Positions 12,601-27,600 of a stretch of 64,000 nt of DNA are shown one piece after another. The DNA comes from Chaetorhynchus papuensis (lineage: Eukaryota > Chordata > Aves > Passeriformes > Rhipiduridae). The notes under the pieces are model-generated. The model saw nothing but the letters and a program-made list of their open reading frames with translations. It was not told where the DNA came from and searched no databases. The stretch covers positions 186,001 through 250,000 of the forward strand of contig VWYX01000862.1 in NCBI GenBank assembly GCA_013396525.1, written 5' to 3'. A program made the translations under genes and the position numbers. Each line of letters opens with the position of its first letter. Within the stretch, counting starts at the first letter, position 1.

Positions 12601-15600
12601 CACCAAACTCTCAGTTAAAACTGTGTCTAATATAAAACTCAACATCTTGTTCTTAGTTGTTTCATTGCTGGGTTTGTAAGTTTAAAAGCTGCTGGACTTC
12701 AAAATGTTTGTCTGGTAACAAGTTGTTTGTAGTAGAAGGCTTTAATTGTCTGTGAATCCACTAACATAAAGGAAGTACTTCAGCCTGAGAAATTGTGGAA
12801 ATAATAAACATTGATTTACACCTTAAAACACCTCAATGAAATTCAGAAGTGGATTTTGAGTAATTTCTTATTAAAAAAACCCCAAACAATAAAAACCCAC
12901 ACAAAACATTAAAATACCAGTTTGTAAGTTACAGTATCCTTTTAGATTTTATTGTCCGATATCCCAGCTTGATTTTGTAGCAGGAACAAAAAAAAAAAAT
13001 ATTTTGATGCTGCAGTATTTATGTTCTGAATAAATACTTGTGTGCTCACACACACACACAAAGCACCCTTAAATACCTACACTTAAAAGGGAAATCTAAA
13101 TATTTTGAATTCCCAGTGAAGTATTCAGTTTGCTGTGCTGCTCCCACAGCATCAGCTTTTCAGCTGGCCACCTCTAACAGTCTTCCTTTAAAAGTTATGT
13201 AGAATGTCTTGCTGCTTGACTTAATATGCAATGTTGGTGGATTCTTTTTTTTTCTTCCTGACAGGCAGGAAAACATGAAGCCATTGTAAAAAATGTACAT
13301 GATCTCCTTGCAAAATTAGCTTGGGATTTCTCTCCTGAACAGCTTGATCACCTGTTTGATTGTTTTAAGGTAATTATGTGTTTTGACTGTATTCAGGAAA
13401 TGGGTTGTGAGGATGTGTGTAAATTTGTGGCTTTTTCAGTCTTACTTTCTACTTCTTTTAGATTTGCTAAGTTTCTCTGTGTTAAAAGACTTCTTCATGT
13501 GTAGCAATAGTCTGTAATACTTAATTCTAGAAAGACTATTCTTTAATGAACGCTCTCTGCAAGATTTTCTGTTTGCTTCCTGTCTAAAACAAAGGCTGCT
13601 TATGTTTGTTTAGTAGACAGTTTTGTTTTCTGGTTTGAACACTTCAGGATAATGCAGGTCTGTTGAAGCCTGCAGTATTAAAGTTACATTTAGCAATTCC
13701 AGGAATATAGAAGTTTCCAAATGAAATAAGTTATTTATCTTAAATATCTTTCTGCATTTGTTCCAAGTTAAGAAGTGTTGGTGATTTAGTAAATAATGTT
13801 TTTTCTCCTGGCATTAGAGTAGGTTTTGTCGGGTTTACTGGGCAGTGCTGCTTTTGATGATTTAAGTAGAGGAGATCAAGGACTTCCGTTCCCTGCTCCC
13901 CCAGCTTCCTCTTTATCATGTAATAACTTTTCTCTGTTTAGCTTACATACAAAATGAAACAGTCTCAGGAAGATAAAGTTGAATGTTTATAAACACATAA
14001 TGATTTGTTTGAAATGACAAAACAACTCGTTTCTGAAAGTTTATGTTACTCACTGGCTTTAATGTATAACATTTAACATTTGCAGTTCCCAATAGTGGTG
14101 CTCTCCGGCTTGTTTCACTGTTTCACTTTCAGGACATGGTCTGCTGTACTAGAAAATGCAGGCCAGCTTTGTAGACTCTGTTTTATCTTTTTAGATAAAT
14201 GCATTATAGTCATATTTTGGCTTACGTGCAACTTGTGCTTTGTTTTGTGTGGTCCTGTAGTTTGGTGAAGGTGGGTCTAATGTTCTGTAGTTCAGATACT
14301 GAACCTAGTGCTCAGAAATTCTGTGTTTAAACTGTTGTGTCTGACTTTGAGAGATGAATATGAAGTGATGTTATATTGAAAACTTATCCAGGAAAATGTT
14401 AATTTAATGCAGGTGACTTGTTTCAATCAGATTCAGAGGCATGTGTGATACTAAAGTTTTACTTATGTGGTGATTATAAGTTATTTAAGAAATCTTTTTA
14501 AGTGTAAGCACAGGAGTTTTTTGAAAGCACTTGAAAGAAACAGCTGAGTCCATTCTGATTGTTGGTGAAATTGTCAATGGTAATGTTAACTTTCACAAGC
14601 ACATCTGTGATCTATAAAACAGAGAGCCATCTTTTTTTAAGCCTCAAGTTGAATATGCAGTAGTTGTAAATACTAGAAGAGCTCTTCAGTTGTGTCTGTC
14701 TTATGTATTGCTCTAATTTGCTGTTTATTATTAATAACTGGAATTAATGTGAAAGTTCTTTATGTAGATGCATCACTTGATTGTTGCATTGTTTGTTAAC
14801 AGTGCTGGTTATGTGTGGTATTTTTAAAAAAAGACATCTATAATATTTTTTAAAAATATTGTTGTAGGCAAGTTGGACGAATGCAAGCAAGAAACAGCGT
14901 GAGAAACTGCTTGAGTTAATTCGTCGCCTTGCAGAGGATGACAAGGATGGTGTGATGGCACACAAAGTGCTGAACCTTCTGTGGAATTTGGCTCACAGTG
15001 ATGATGTGCCAGTTGATATCATGGACCAGGCTCTTAGTGCCCATATTAAAATCTTAGATTACAGCTGTTCACAGGTGAGTAATCCAGTATGAAATCAGTC
15101 ACTGAGTTTCCTTCCATTCCCCACGAAAACTTCAAGGTATTTGGTAATTTAACAAAAGTGTTACTTATATAAATTAGTATGGTTCTACCAACATCCTGGT
15201 ACTTTAGAAATGTTACAGGACGTATGTTAATTAACACAGTTGGTACTTTAATGGGAGAGAGTGTAATACATCAGTTTGCCTGTCTTGTTGCAATTGGTGA
15301 CATACTGTAGCTAGCACACTGGAAGAATTGGAAAAGAACCCTACCAAAATAAATGGGGAGAAAGGAAAAGAAGCACCCCCCCTTTGCTTTTTCCCAAACT
15401 CAATCATGTTAATTTGTTTCAGTGGGTCTTGTTGAGGTTTTTTGTGCCAGTATGTCCTTATCTGTCTTGTACAGTTTTAGAAAGGACCTAGCAATGTCCT
15501 TTTCAAATATTGGACACTCTCCTTCCTCACCCAAACTTCTGTGGAAAGCTGCCAGAGAAGTAATTCATTATGGTTTGAAATGAATCCATTATCCATCTTG

Positions 15601-18600
15601 TTAAGTCAAGAAACAGTTTCTCATTGTTTCTTGATATTTTATAACAGAGAGTAGAAATAAATGAAAGAAGAGAGAGCAAATTATTTAAACACTTCTTAAA
15701 TAAGTACTGAGTGCTTGAGTGCAGGGAGTTTGTAACACACTGGTAGCTTCTTTCAGCATGTAGTGCTGCTTCTCAGATACTTCTGTTATGCTTTTATGCT
15801 TCAGAACTCAGGTGATCCAGTATTTGTTTGACTTTGTATGTTCTATCTTGGAAACAAAGAAAGGGAACTAGTATAGTTCTGCAGTGTACTTGATTTTGAT
15901 TATAAACTGCTGTTCTTTAAGGATCGAGATACACAGAAGATCCAGTGGATAGATCGTTTTATAGAAGAACTTCGCACAAATGACAAATGGGTCATTCCTG
16001 CACTGAAACAAATTAGAGAAATTTGCAGTTTGTTTGGTGAAGCACCACAGAACTTGAGGTACGAATGGAATTCAGATAAAATTTTGTCTGTTAAAAGTTG
16101 AATGGGTTGGAATGTAGCAAATGTAAATTTTTTTTTACAAGAGGTCAGGAAACTCTAGGTAAAACTGTAACCTGCGTTGGAAGATGTTCTTGAGTTTGTT
16201 TTAGTGTGTTTAAATAATCTCCAAAAATTCAGACACCTAAATTCAGTAAGAGAGTAATAACTACTTCTTTGAACATGCTTTTAATAATTTTTATAATAGT
16301 AGTCTAGTAGAAAATCTGAGTTTCTTTTTCGGTTATTAATGGACTTTCCTGCCTAGCAATGGAATTAGCTTACAAAGCATAAATATGTTTTACGTGCATA
16401 TATGGCTGTATGCACACACATATGCACACAAACATACCCACCCATCCTTGTTCTTTGATGATAAATTCTTGCAGGTCATCTAGTTCATATGCTTGAAATC
16501 AAAGGTGACTTTGTAGTCTGGGAGAAATTCTCTAGTGATTTTCTCTCCTGAACGGAATAGATTAGAAATGTGTGGAATTTGTTTTATTGGGGTGAAGGGG
16601 TTTGTTTGTTTTGTGGGGGGGTTCATTTGATGTTTGTTTTTAAAAGGTAGAAATAATGAGAAGTCATTATCAGTTTGGACTTGTTAAAGTATACTTGATT
16701 ATTTTAATTATTTTAAATGTCTTCTCAGTAAGAAATAGCTAAGACTGAGCCTCTAACAGTATTTGTATCCATGGCAGAATTTTTACAAACTCCTGAAAAA
16801 TATTGTTGGCTTATCAGTGTTGCACAATTGCTTTGTTTTAATTCTTGTAAGCAGATAAAGTATTCAAATCAGTGTTGCTGTTACAGTCGGCTCACAAGAA
16901 GGATCAAATCAGGGAAAGTTGAGGAAAATAAGCCACAGTTTGCACAACACCGTCTTCTTACTGATACCATTTTCAGGAGCTGTGATAAAACATTCCTGGC
17001 TTTTGGAGTTTTCTTTATTCATTTCGTTTGCAACATACTTCTCAAAATTTCAGTATATTTTAATCCTTTACAGTTTTACATTAAAGATTGATTGAGGTTT
17101 ATCCAACAAGGTCACAAAGTTACTTGCTAATTCGCAGAAAAATCTGTTTTCTCTGTCTTGGAAGCCTTAACGTTTTTCATGCTGTAAGATCCAGGCAAAT
17201 CAAGCTACCTGTTTATTCAAGTTGAATGCTTTTAGCACAGTGCCTTAACAAAGATGCTTTGCTTTAAGTAATTACTGAAGCAGAGCTCATTCAAGGCACT
17301 GATTCAGGTTTCTGCTCTGAATTAATCTTGGGAGGAACCAAACTTCTTTTGATTGTGGAAGTGTAGGTTTCCTTTATGGTCTGTGTACTGTTAGATGGCT
17401 TGAATGTCTCTCCACTTTTTTTTATGTGGCCATCTCTTCCTCAGATTTCAGGGAAGTCTGCATTGCAGTATGTAATAATACCTCATTTTTTATGCAGAAT
17501 TTGAAAACAATATGGCAGGAAAGTGAACTTGGAATTGGAAGTTTTAATCAAGGAACTTAAAGAGACTTCTTCCTGTAGAGAACCCTTTGTTAGCAAGATA
17601 ACTGTTGAGGGAGTTTTAGTCAGGTGGTATTACTTCCCAGGTGACTGGGAAACCTGCTGAGTGAAAACATAATTGTGAAATAATCAGTGACTTTCCAGTC
17701 CTCTGAATTTTTTCATAACTCTTAATATTGATACAGTCTGGAAACGGTAATGCATGCATACAATACCTCTTCCTGTCAGCTTACCTTATCTGACTAAAAA
17801 CTTTAATTTCTAACATCCTTCTAGAATTTGGAGTGAAAATAGGTCCAAACTGATGTTTGTGACAATTGCCTCAAAAATGTGTCACAGAGCACATATTCTT
17901 TATGCTACCCTTTTGAGGTGGGTCAGCTGATTGGCACTGGCAATGGAAAGTTCAGTCCAGATCAGCAAATGCTGCTGATTCTTGGCAAAAATATGTATAA
18001 ATTGTCTTATGCCACTGGCACTGTAGAAATTCTTTTGAGGGGGAGGTTTTAATTGTTGCTAGTTATTCATGCAGTTGAACAAAGTGATGAATTGGTTATA
18101 CAATTGCTGTGGCAAAATTTAGCTCCCTGACCACAAAGAAAGGCTACATGTGTCAGGAAGTTCAGCTTAACCAGAGTTGCAATAGAAAATAATATTTATG
18201 TAAGTACAAGGACTCTTATGGGTGCAAAGATGCTTATTAGTACTTAGGAATAGTCAATTTCATTACTCAAAATACTGACCTTTAGTTTACAGATAATGAA
18301 TCATTTTAATTCTCTCTGCGTTGGATGGTAGAACCTCCTGTAGAACAATATCAAATGCTTAAGTTTGACCTGTATCTACCTGAGCAGGAGAAAATCAGTC
18401 TCTTAAATTACTTGCCCAGAAGAATTAACTGATCACTGAGAGTTCAGGGGTTTCATTACTGCTTTAAGGCAACAACGATGCTTCAAGTCATTTTTTAGCC
18501 TAAGTAGTAGAATTTGTAGGGATTGGTCGCTGTGATTTGGATTGTTAATCCAAATAAGCTGCACTCTCTTAGTGGTATATAGCATTTATTCAGTTAGCAC

Positions 18601-21600
18601 AACTGTCATCTTCAAAAGCTGAGTTACGTGTGTAGTATTATACTGGGTGAGTTATATGTGCAGATAAATAATTCCTTTTAATCCATTTAAATTAAGTTGT
18701 TTGAAATTTTGCCTTTGCCAGTATTTTTCTAACAAATCAGCATTCTAGCCATGTCCTTTTTCATAATCCAAAATACTTTGTTATCCTTTTCAAAATGCTA
18801 TTTTTTCTTTTTATACATTGACTTGTGGTATCCATTTAGAATAAACACAATGAAAATATGAGTTTTGTTGTTAACTTAATTTTTCAAGCTCCTCAGTTAT
18901 TAAACATTAATGAGTGTCTAATAACCAATGTGTAATAGTATTAAAGGTAAAATGATTGTGTCCCAATGGCAACATCATACTAGTCTAACCTTAGATGCTT
19001 CAGGAAAATTTTAGTTGCATGTAGACTTTGCCTTAATATTAGAAAACATGCTAGAAGCTCTTTTCAGATCAACTTTTTTTCCTGTGTTTAAAAACAATCA
19101 TTTTGCCTTTGAGCCCATCCTAGCAGTGGATCGAAACAACTTTGCAAGTGTTGCTCACAATCACTGTTACAACTCATAGCTCATAACTCTAGTTATTTCA
19201 ATTATTAAGCTTTTAGCAGTTGTTGCTAACCAAGATGAATCTGTGTGCAAATGTACTGTTTATGCACATGATTGAGAAAGGAGAGAAATAAAGAATATCT
19301 AACACAAAACATTGTAGTCTTCTGCTGATAAAGCTTTGGTTTTGCTGTTCTATGTGAGATTGATACAAATGCATAATATTATGAATATAAATACACACTC
19401 CAGTATCTTTGATTCCACAAACACCCCATCTTGGTTCTTTTTGTTCCTTTAGTTGTTCAATCATAGGTATTTCCCAAATAATCAGTGTTCTTATTTACTG
19501 TTACCCTTTGTGAATGCAGTTCTCTGTCTAGAGGTAACATCTTGGGTAGCCACTAAAATAGACATCCAGTCTTTTGCTAGATTTGCTGCTGTTTTATTCT
19601 GAGTAAGGAGGTTAGTGGAGATGGAATGAAACATAATTAGAAAGTTTCTTAAAGTGAAAACAGAGAATGTTCTGAATATATGAAGTCCTATATGTTTTCT
19701 TTTTTCATGCTTCCGATCCATTTTGTTTTCTCTCTGACAAATGTCTGGGTATTTGGATGTTTTTAACACAATTTGTGTTTGAAGTGCCCCTTTCAATTTT
19801 AGAATTGAATTTTAGAAAATTCTGCATGTTATGAAATTTAATCTTCTGAAGACCACAGTGTTTAGCAGGCCAAATTCTGTTGGTTGCAGATAACAATGTT
19901 ATTGGCAGAGTGTTGATGGCTTCTATCTTTTAAACCCAGATGGACACTGATCTTTGGCCATGAATTGATTTATCTGTTGCTGTTACATCTGCAGTGAAAT
20001 GTGGTTATCAGCTGCAGATCACTGTCAGCTGATGCTGGAACTGGGATTTCTTGCCTTCCCCACTGTTCTCTAAAGCTGTGGCAGTAATGTGGAGTGCTGT
20101 AGGCCAGGTGTTATGGAGACCCTGTTTCCCAGGAAGGATGGGAATTCCTACCTGTAATCCATTCAGCTGATTCTGAGGTCTACTTTTCTGTGTGTTGGAG
20201 GAAAGGAGAACAATTCTGAAATTACATTTTTCTTTCTTCAGGGCAGGCTATGGGATCATTGCTGAGTGGCAATGAGGAATGCTGCTCTTCCTCCTGACAC
20301 CCACTTGTTTTCTTTTTTTCTCACTTTACCATGGAAGAGCAGCACTTGTTTGCCTGGTTTATGCAGTCAAGATCATTGCTCTGATCTACAGCTACAGCAG
20401 TTGAGACATTTTGAGAGTGTTCTGCAGAGGTGAAAAGTCCCCAAGCTCTAGAATTTGATAGCGTTCATGGCATGTGGATCTTGGACACAAGTTCTGTGTT
20501 TTCTTTTGCAGTTTACTTTTCTCATCTGAATGTTTCTAGTGTTGTTTAAGAGCAGCATTTTTGGTCAAGTCTTGATAGTAACTTACAATCTGATTATTTA
20601 TTTGTGGTATTTCCTTTCTTGAACTTCTCTGGGGTTTTTTAGGTTGTATGCTCTGTGTAACAGCTTTTTTTGCGTGTAAAAACATTTTTTCACAGTGTCA
20701 CTGTGAGGAAAAAATCAATACTGTTTTTAGGGTTTTTTAAGTATTGAAATAATTGGTGTGATTATTGACTAGTGTACTTTCACTATGGTCTTGAGTTTTA
20801 CTTGGTGTTTTAATGTGAAATATAGAAAAGAATATCAGATGGCTGTGGAAGAAACCACGGTTGCATATATTGTAGTTATACTGTAGTTGAGGGTCTCTAC
20901 TGTGCATTTTGGGCAGGTATTTATTTATCTTCTGACTTGCTGCAGATACTCTCCCTCCAGCACACTGAGCTACTCACATTGCTTTGACGTTTCCCATACG
21001 TATTTTAACTGTATAATCCTCATAAATTAGCTGCTTTTAGTAACTGGTAGGAACTGTTGATATGTCAGAAGATAAAAAAATATTGTCAGAAACTTAATCT
21101 GTGTTCTGTTCGAGAAGTTGTAGGAGAATTTGGATCTTGCATCAAAGATGGGTTTCTTAAATTGATATCTGAACTATTTGGTGCAAAGCTTGTTTCTTTT
21201 CCTCTAACACTTGTGTTTTAATTTCAGTCAAACTCAGCGAAGTCCCCACGTGTTTTACCGACATGACTTAATCAATCAACTTCAGCACAATCACGCCCTA
21301 GTTACACTGGTTGCAGAAAACCTCTCTGCCTATATGGAAAGCATGAGGCAGTATGCTAAAGGTGAGTTTTAACATCAAAGTTGCTTCATGGAGTGTATGA
21401 GAACTCCAGTTGAAAATGGAGTTAGAAGCAAATTCCCATAATAAATTAACTATTACATTTATTTGTTTAATTTTCAAGCATCTGTGGGGTTAATAGCCTT
21501 TGTGGTGACTGATTGGGTAAGAAAAGCTTAAAATACTAATTTTTTCTTTTTTATAATTGAAAATGTGTGGTTTGCAGGAGAATATGAGAAAGTGGCAGCT

Positions 21601-24600
21601 GTTGTTTATCTGTGGATTGATAAAAATTATCTTGCCCTACTTAAACAAGGGTAGTTATTCCTGTGGAAAGTCCTAGTAGTAAAACTTGTGGTTTTGAATT
21701 TTGAGGGCTCTTTTGAGAAGTTTTTTAATCACCTCGGTTTGCAGCCAGTATTTGGAATTTGTCAGGGAGAAGGACTTCAAACCACAGGGATACAATTTCT
21801 TTTTCCCATGTGATTCCCAATTCTGTTCAGGCTTTCTCACTGCGCTCGTTATTAGCAGCACTTGGGCAGCACATTGTGTTAGTATTTTTATATTTTAGGC
21901 TAAATCCAGCCCTTTGCTGATGAATTTAGTCTCTTACTCTGGATTAACTTTTAACTACTGAGGTAGAGGCATGATAAGTGAAGGAGAATGGTGGACCAGG
22001 AAACTCCTTACATTGCACCACAGTTCTTTAAATATAAAATTAAGCCAACAGATTTACACCCCTCCTTTCCCACCACTGACTTTACTGACTGGAACCAGGG
22101 ACTGTTCTACCCTGGCCTCATAACAGCCTGCCAACCTCTGTGTTGCATCTCAAAAATGGCACAGTATATTCTGGAGGGATTCAATGTAGGTCGCTCAGAG
22201 AGAACAGGATATTTGCATGTTGGAAAGCTTGTATCGGCCAGTGCACAGGAAAGTTGCCTTTTGGAATTCATGTGTGTTGGAGTATTAAATATATATATTC
22301 TGTATAAAAGATATCCAAAATACGTCCTTGAGGATTTTTGTGAATAGTGCTGCTTTGTGAAGATGGTCACTTCAGCAAGGTGTAGGTCAGTGAGAATAAG
22401 ATTCAGTTAAATTTACATACTGCAGCTGTATTTCTTTATTCAGGAGTACATGGTGGGGGGTTACCCTAATGAAAGTTCCTTAACTAATGATAGCGTTGCA
22501 TCATTATGCATATATGCATAATATATGCATATATGTTAAAATAATACCAAATTATTTGGTCTGTTCTCAAGCTATGCTGTCTTAGGCTTTGTCTTCACTG
22601 AAAGATGGAATAGAACAAGTCTTATGTAATTTCTGTAATCTCTTGGAGTGCTCTTTAATTTTGCTAAAATGATGCAGGAATTAAATTTTAATTGTACTGA
22701 ACATTACTTTTTAACTATACTGATAGTTTATAATCTATGATTCTATTCTTCTTTCTCTTGGGCTTTGGCCAGCTGTGATATCTGGGGTTTGACCTCAGGG
22801 TTAGGAAGGAAACAGAATCAACAGCTGTATTCTAATGCAATGCTGTCTTTGTCCAAAAATAGTCTACACATACTATTAGTATAGGAACTACTTTTCATTA
22901 ATTTTGATTATTTTTTAGCTCTCAAGCCAAAAGGTCATTTTTGAAAATATTGTTTACCTATCAAATTGTTGAGGGCGGAAGAATTAGGCTGATGTATTGA
23001 ATGGTTCTTTTCTTTTGCCAAAAACCCACATCTCATTGCCCTGCCCCTCCCCAACTCTAGTGATTCAGTTAAGCAGTAATACAAACATCTTCAGTGCAGT
23101 AGGAATTACAAGTGTGTAAAGGGTTTAAATTTAATCTAATTACAAAGCAATTAAATTGCTCTTTCTTGTGATGAAGCTGCTGCAGAAGTTTTCATTTGTA
23201 TGAGAGTACAAAAACAGATGAATAATAGTGTGGGGGTTTTTATTAGGTTCTTTATTACATTGTTAAGGGCAACCAGGAAATCTTCCTCATGTTCCAGATA
23301 CTGTGCTAAGACTATAATCCACAGTTCTTCTGCACAAACTCTTTAATTTTCAGTTTTATATACTAAATAGAGCAGAACATAGGGTACTGTGAAATTTGTC
23401 TTCCATGCCTTCATGGAGGGGGATAAAATATTCCAGGGGGCCATATAAATGAAAGGGAATAAATGAAAGGAGAAGAAAGATTATGCATGTGAGGACAGAA
23501 AGAACTGGAAGCTGTAGAATTAAGCTTGGCTGGAGAAGGTGGATGAGACATAGGGAGAAATTTCAAGGCAAATATCCAAACAGCACAGGTCAAACAAATG
23601 CCACAGAAATAAAAAATCCTGTTGTCCACAGATATTCTTGGCAGTTAACACTGCAAATTACTATGTAATTTGGATATTTTTGAATTAATATTGAATTTGC
23701 CATATTTTTGTTTTCCTTGAAGTCTTCCCTAGTTGTGTTCAGTGATGGAGAGCAGTGTTCCTATTCTCCTGTTCTTCACTAATGCCCAGTGTTTTCTGGG
23801 ATACTCCCCTTTATATGTTTGCCTTTTTAAGGTTGAAGAGAAGCCTAATCTATGTTTCTGATTTTTTCCCATGCTCTGTGATTTTCTCTTCTACTGAACT
23901 CACCCTTTCCTGTCATGACATGAGACAACTGCTCTTGGATTTTGTAGTCCTGAAGGAGGTCACAGTTTCATCTTTTTGACGATTGATTATCAAAGACCCT
24001 TTGAAAATTTTAGAAGATTGCTATCAGTTCTCCTTTATCTTCAGTTTTTCTGAAGTCTTAAAAAATCCAAAGTGTTAATGAAATGTAGTTATTTGTAGAA
24101 ATTGTGGCATCTATGTGTGTTTATCACTAATTATACTTAAATGTTCAACCAGTTTTTCTCTGCTCCAGTATGTAAAAAGAATTTTTAAGGAGATCACACA
24201 TTGACTTGCTGTGGGATGCACAGAGTAGAAAATAAGTCTGGGAGATGTAGAAAGAATGTGATCTAGAAAATATTTAGGAAAGTGGAATTTTTTTGTAGAT
24301 CAGAGTTTTTCAGATTTCTGAGGTACATCCACGCTGTGTTTGTGCAGCTGGCTGGCTTTGAATACTTGAGTTCGCCTGTCATTGCCTCTGTTGATGTTGT
24401 GTCTGTGAATTAAACTCCGGTCAGGAAGAAAAAGCTGAGATGGTCCCCACAGTGAAAATAAATGAACACCATCACCTCCCCCTCAACAAATCAAAATCAA
24501 ACAAGAAACCCACCCAGAACACCCAACACTTCATGTAATCAGTTTTAATTTCTCTGCAATATGCTTCTCTACCCAATTTTTTTTTCTGCTGGAGCCACAG

Positions 24601-27600
24601 CATATTTTACTGGTTTTCTACTTCTAATTCTTAAGTAATTTTTGTTCAGATACTTTTATATTATTTCTTCAGATTTTTTTTCACATTTCTTCTTTTGCTA
24701 ATTGCCCGTTTATGATCACTTCATGAAGGTTATAATTCAAAATTTTTAAGGATTTCTGGTGAACATAATGTCTCCAGTTTTGCAGACATCAGTTAACCAC
24801 TGGTCTTCTGTTTCCCCTGTTGCTTGATTTTTAAGTTAGTGTACCTTTTACACTTGGATATAGAGAACAGGATTTATGACAATTATTTTTCTCTTTATTT
24901 TGAAACACTGATGCACTTTTAGTTTCCCCTCTCCCTGATGTCATAGGAGGTACTGATTTTCAGCTCTGAAGATGAATTCTAGTATTAGTCTTGTCATGAG
25001 ATAGTCTACCATGGCTGGGTCACCTTAGTTAAAGGCAATCTGTACGCCTTTGCAAATTAGAAATACGACATTAATTAGTTTATAATGGAGCTGTCATAAT
25101 GAATATGTATCGTGATGAAATACTGCTAGTACAGATGAAGGTAATGCAAGTGCAGATCTAGATTGTATCTCTTTAATTAAAAAAATCTAAACAACACAGC
25201 CAACCAAACACCAGGCAAAACCACACCAAAACCATGTTCCTGTAAACAAAATTGCTGTTTGTTAGGAAAATATTATACTGAGATTTGACAAATTGCAGGT
25301 AAAAGTTTAACTTCTTGCCTTACTTTCAAGTTACTTTTTCCATTTCAAACTTTTCAGTATTGCAGACATTTGGGACTTATGTTTGGAAAGTTACAGTAAA
25401 TAAAGTTGTCTTACACTTTCTTCCTCTGAGTGTTGTTGTGTACATAGCTGTGTATAAAGGTGGTAAGGAAATGGAGTCATGATTTCCTCTGGAGAGAAAA
25501 AAGCCTAAAAAGTAGAAAAATGATATTTTGGAAAAGATGATGTGTAACAAAACTAAAGCATCCTCAGAAAAAAAGCACTGGATAATTCAGTTCTATGCGT
25601 GGTATGCTTCTATTTTCAACTGACTTCTGACTTTGAACTGACTACTTGAAATTAGGAAAAATTGATTTGAATTAGTAGAGTGCAAGTTCATAATTGTTCA
25701 GTAACACTTTCATTATACTGAACAATGAGCACATAATTGTTTGTTGACTTGATTATAGACCTCAGTAGTCTTTGCCTGTGCTCAGCTTAGGAAGAAGCAT
25801 TAACTGGTAGCTGACTGCTGAAAACTCTTTTCATATACCTCAGTGAAAATGTGCTGGGTTTGGATTACATTCAGAGTAACAAGTCTTCAAACACATCCTG
25901 TCTTCTGGAGTTAGCATCACTTTTCTGAATGTCTTGTCTAATAAAACTTCTGGTTTGCAGAGCATGGTGAATATGATCCTCAAACTGTGAGACCAGGAAG
26001 CCGATACAGTCACGTGCAGGAAGTACAGGAGCGACTTAACTTCTTACGGTGAGTTTGAGCTTGAACATGGTTTAACTTCTGTAAGAATACTTCTAATACT
26101 TCTTAAAATAAGAAACCCTTTGCATTTCTTTCTCTTCTATAGCTGTAATTTGTTTTGTTAACTTCTTCCAAAACTCAGATGCGAATATACACTGAATGTT
26201 TTTGTTTGATTTAGTTTTTTTTTCTGGAAGGCTTTTATGCTACTGTTGGAATATTCAAGTCAAGTTTCTTAGGACCTTTGGAATCCAAGGTTCTGATTCT
26301 GCACTAAGATTTGTATGGTTTGTTTCCTGTCTGTGTGCAGAACCTTACTGACTTGAATACAGTGTGCACTGGATACAGTTACATTCCTATTTGGGTAGCT
26401 TAGTTTAAAATTTAAAATATTTCATGTGGGGATATGGCCATGTGTCCTTGCTTGTATCACACCAGATTTGAATCCATGATCATAAACTGACATATACTTT
26501 TGTCAGTCACTGATGTTGTGTTGGCAGCAACTGAGCCCTAGAAATAAAGCGCAATAAAAAAATTATTTGGATTATTTAGGCCAGCTCCTGTGAGTAAAAT
26601 AAGAAAACAAAGGATCTCTGCTCAGCATAGAGCTGCGGAATGTTGGTGCTTTTTAGGCTAAGTCTCTCTCAGCTTTTTCCTGCTTGGTTTTAAACATTTT
26701 TAGATGAGTAAAAATACTTGAACCATCAAGTTCTGAACTATTTTTTCCTTGTTTGCTGAGGGAGATTTTCTTTTACTTTTTAAAATTTAACAAGAATTTT
26801 CATTAATTAAGCTGAAGTGTTAACTGTTCAATGAAATTATACAATAGCATATGGATAGCACACTTAATTTATCACTCCTGCATGTTAAGAATTGTAACTT
26901 CCTTAGATTTAAGTTCACTATTTGTTAATGTACAGTTTATGAAGTCCCATGGATGTCTAATGTAGAATATGTATGTAGCAATTTCTGAAATGCATTGCCA
27001 TAACTTAGTCCCTGATTTCTTTTACATAAAAAAAAATTTCAATAAGAAAAATTATTTTAAAGACCTTTGATTATCATTTGTTCCTCCTGAAACATTCTTA
27101 GTGTTAGCTCTCAGAACTGAAGTTCTTAATAATTGTTGCATAATAATTGAACACAAATGAAAAATTTACTTAAATAAAAGGAAAAATTTCCAGTACATTG
27201 ACTTCTGCTTCTGGCTCTGCTCCATGGCATTGATACCTTTTTTGCAATTTTGCTAAAGCAAGTGCTAAACCATAGTGAATGATTGCAAAATTTATTTATT
27301 CTCATATGTCGTGACCTGATTTTTAAACTAAATAATTTACACTAGGAAATGTACATTTCTTTGTATATAAAATGTAAACAATGCTTGGTAGTTTTGTGTA
27401 AGGCACTTTTTTACTGAATTGTATTCTTTTTTGTTTGGAATATAAGGTCTTGATCAATTCAAACTTCCTAAGAAATCATGGGGCTAATTATGAATGGACT
27501 GATGATGTAAATAAAGTTTTCATACTTGTGATATATACCTGTATAATGTGCATATCCACCTTTGTGCCTGTACTTTTTGCTGAATTGTAACTCTGGATGT

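Larger units (their letters stand above)
9444..13264 (+). other. Intron (3.8 kb) with an internally deleted LTR
   Basis: AT-rich intron holding the shortened ERVL-like LTR (10189-10367), a (CA)7 run at 13047-13060 and an A/C-rich stretch near 12870-12910. No gene-like content otherwise; open frames at 11411-12112 are isolated and carry no family signal. Confidence 0.8.
21362..25960 (+). other. Intron (4.6 kb) with hairpins and a possible cryptic exon
   Basis: AT-rich intron. It holds an 18-bp palindrome (22504-22521), an 11-bp-arm hairpin (25693-25726), A/C-rich stretches (about 24467-24530 and 25186-25235), and an exon-like segment at 21578-21650 discussed under findings. Open frames at 21988-22370 and 23411-23979 have no family signal. 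Confidence 0.75.

Noticed and set aside
20690..20706. TCACAGTG / CACTGTGA palindrome within T and A runs
   Set aside because: Arms of 8 bp with a 1-nt centre are expected by chance in a sequence of this length.
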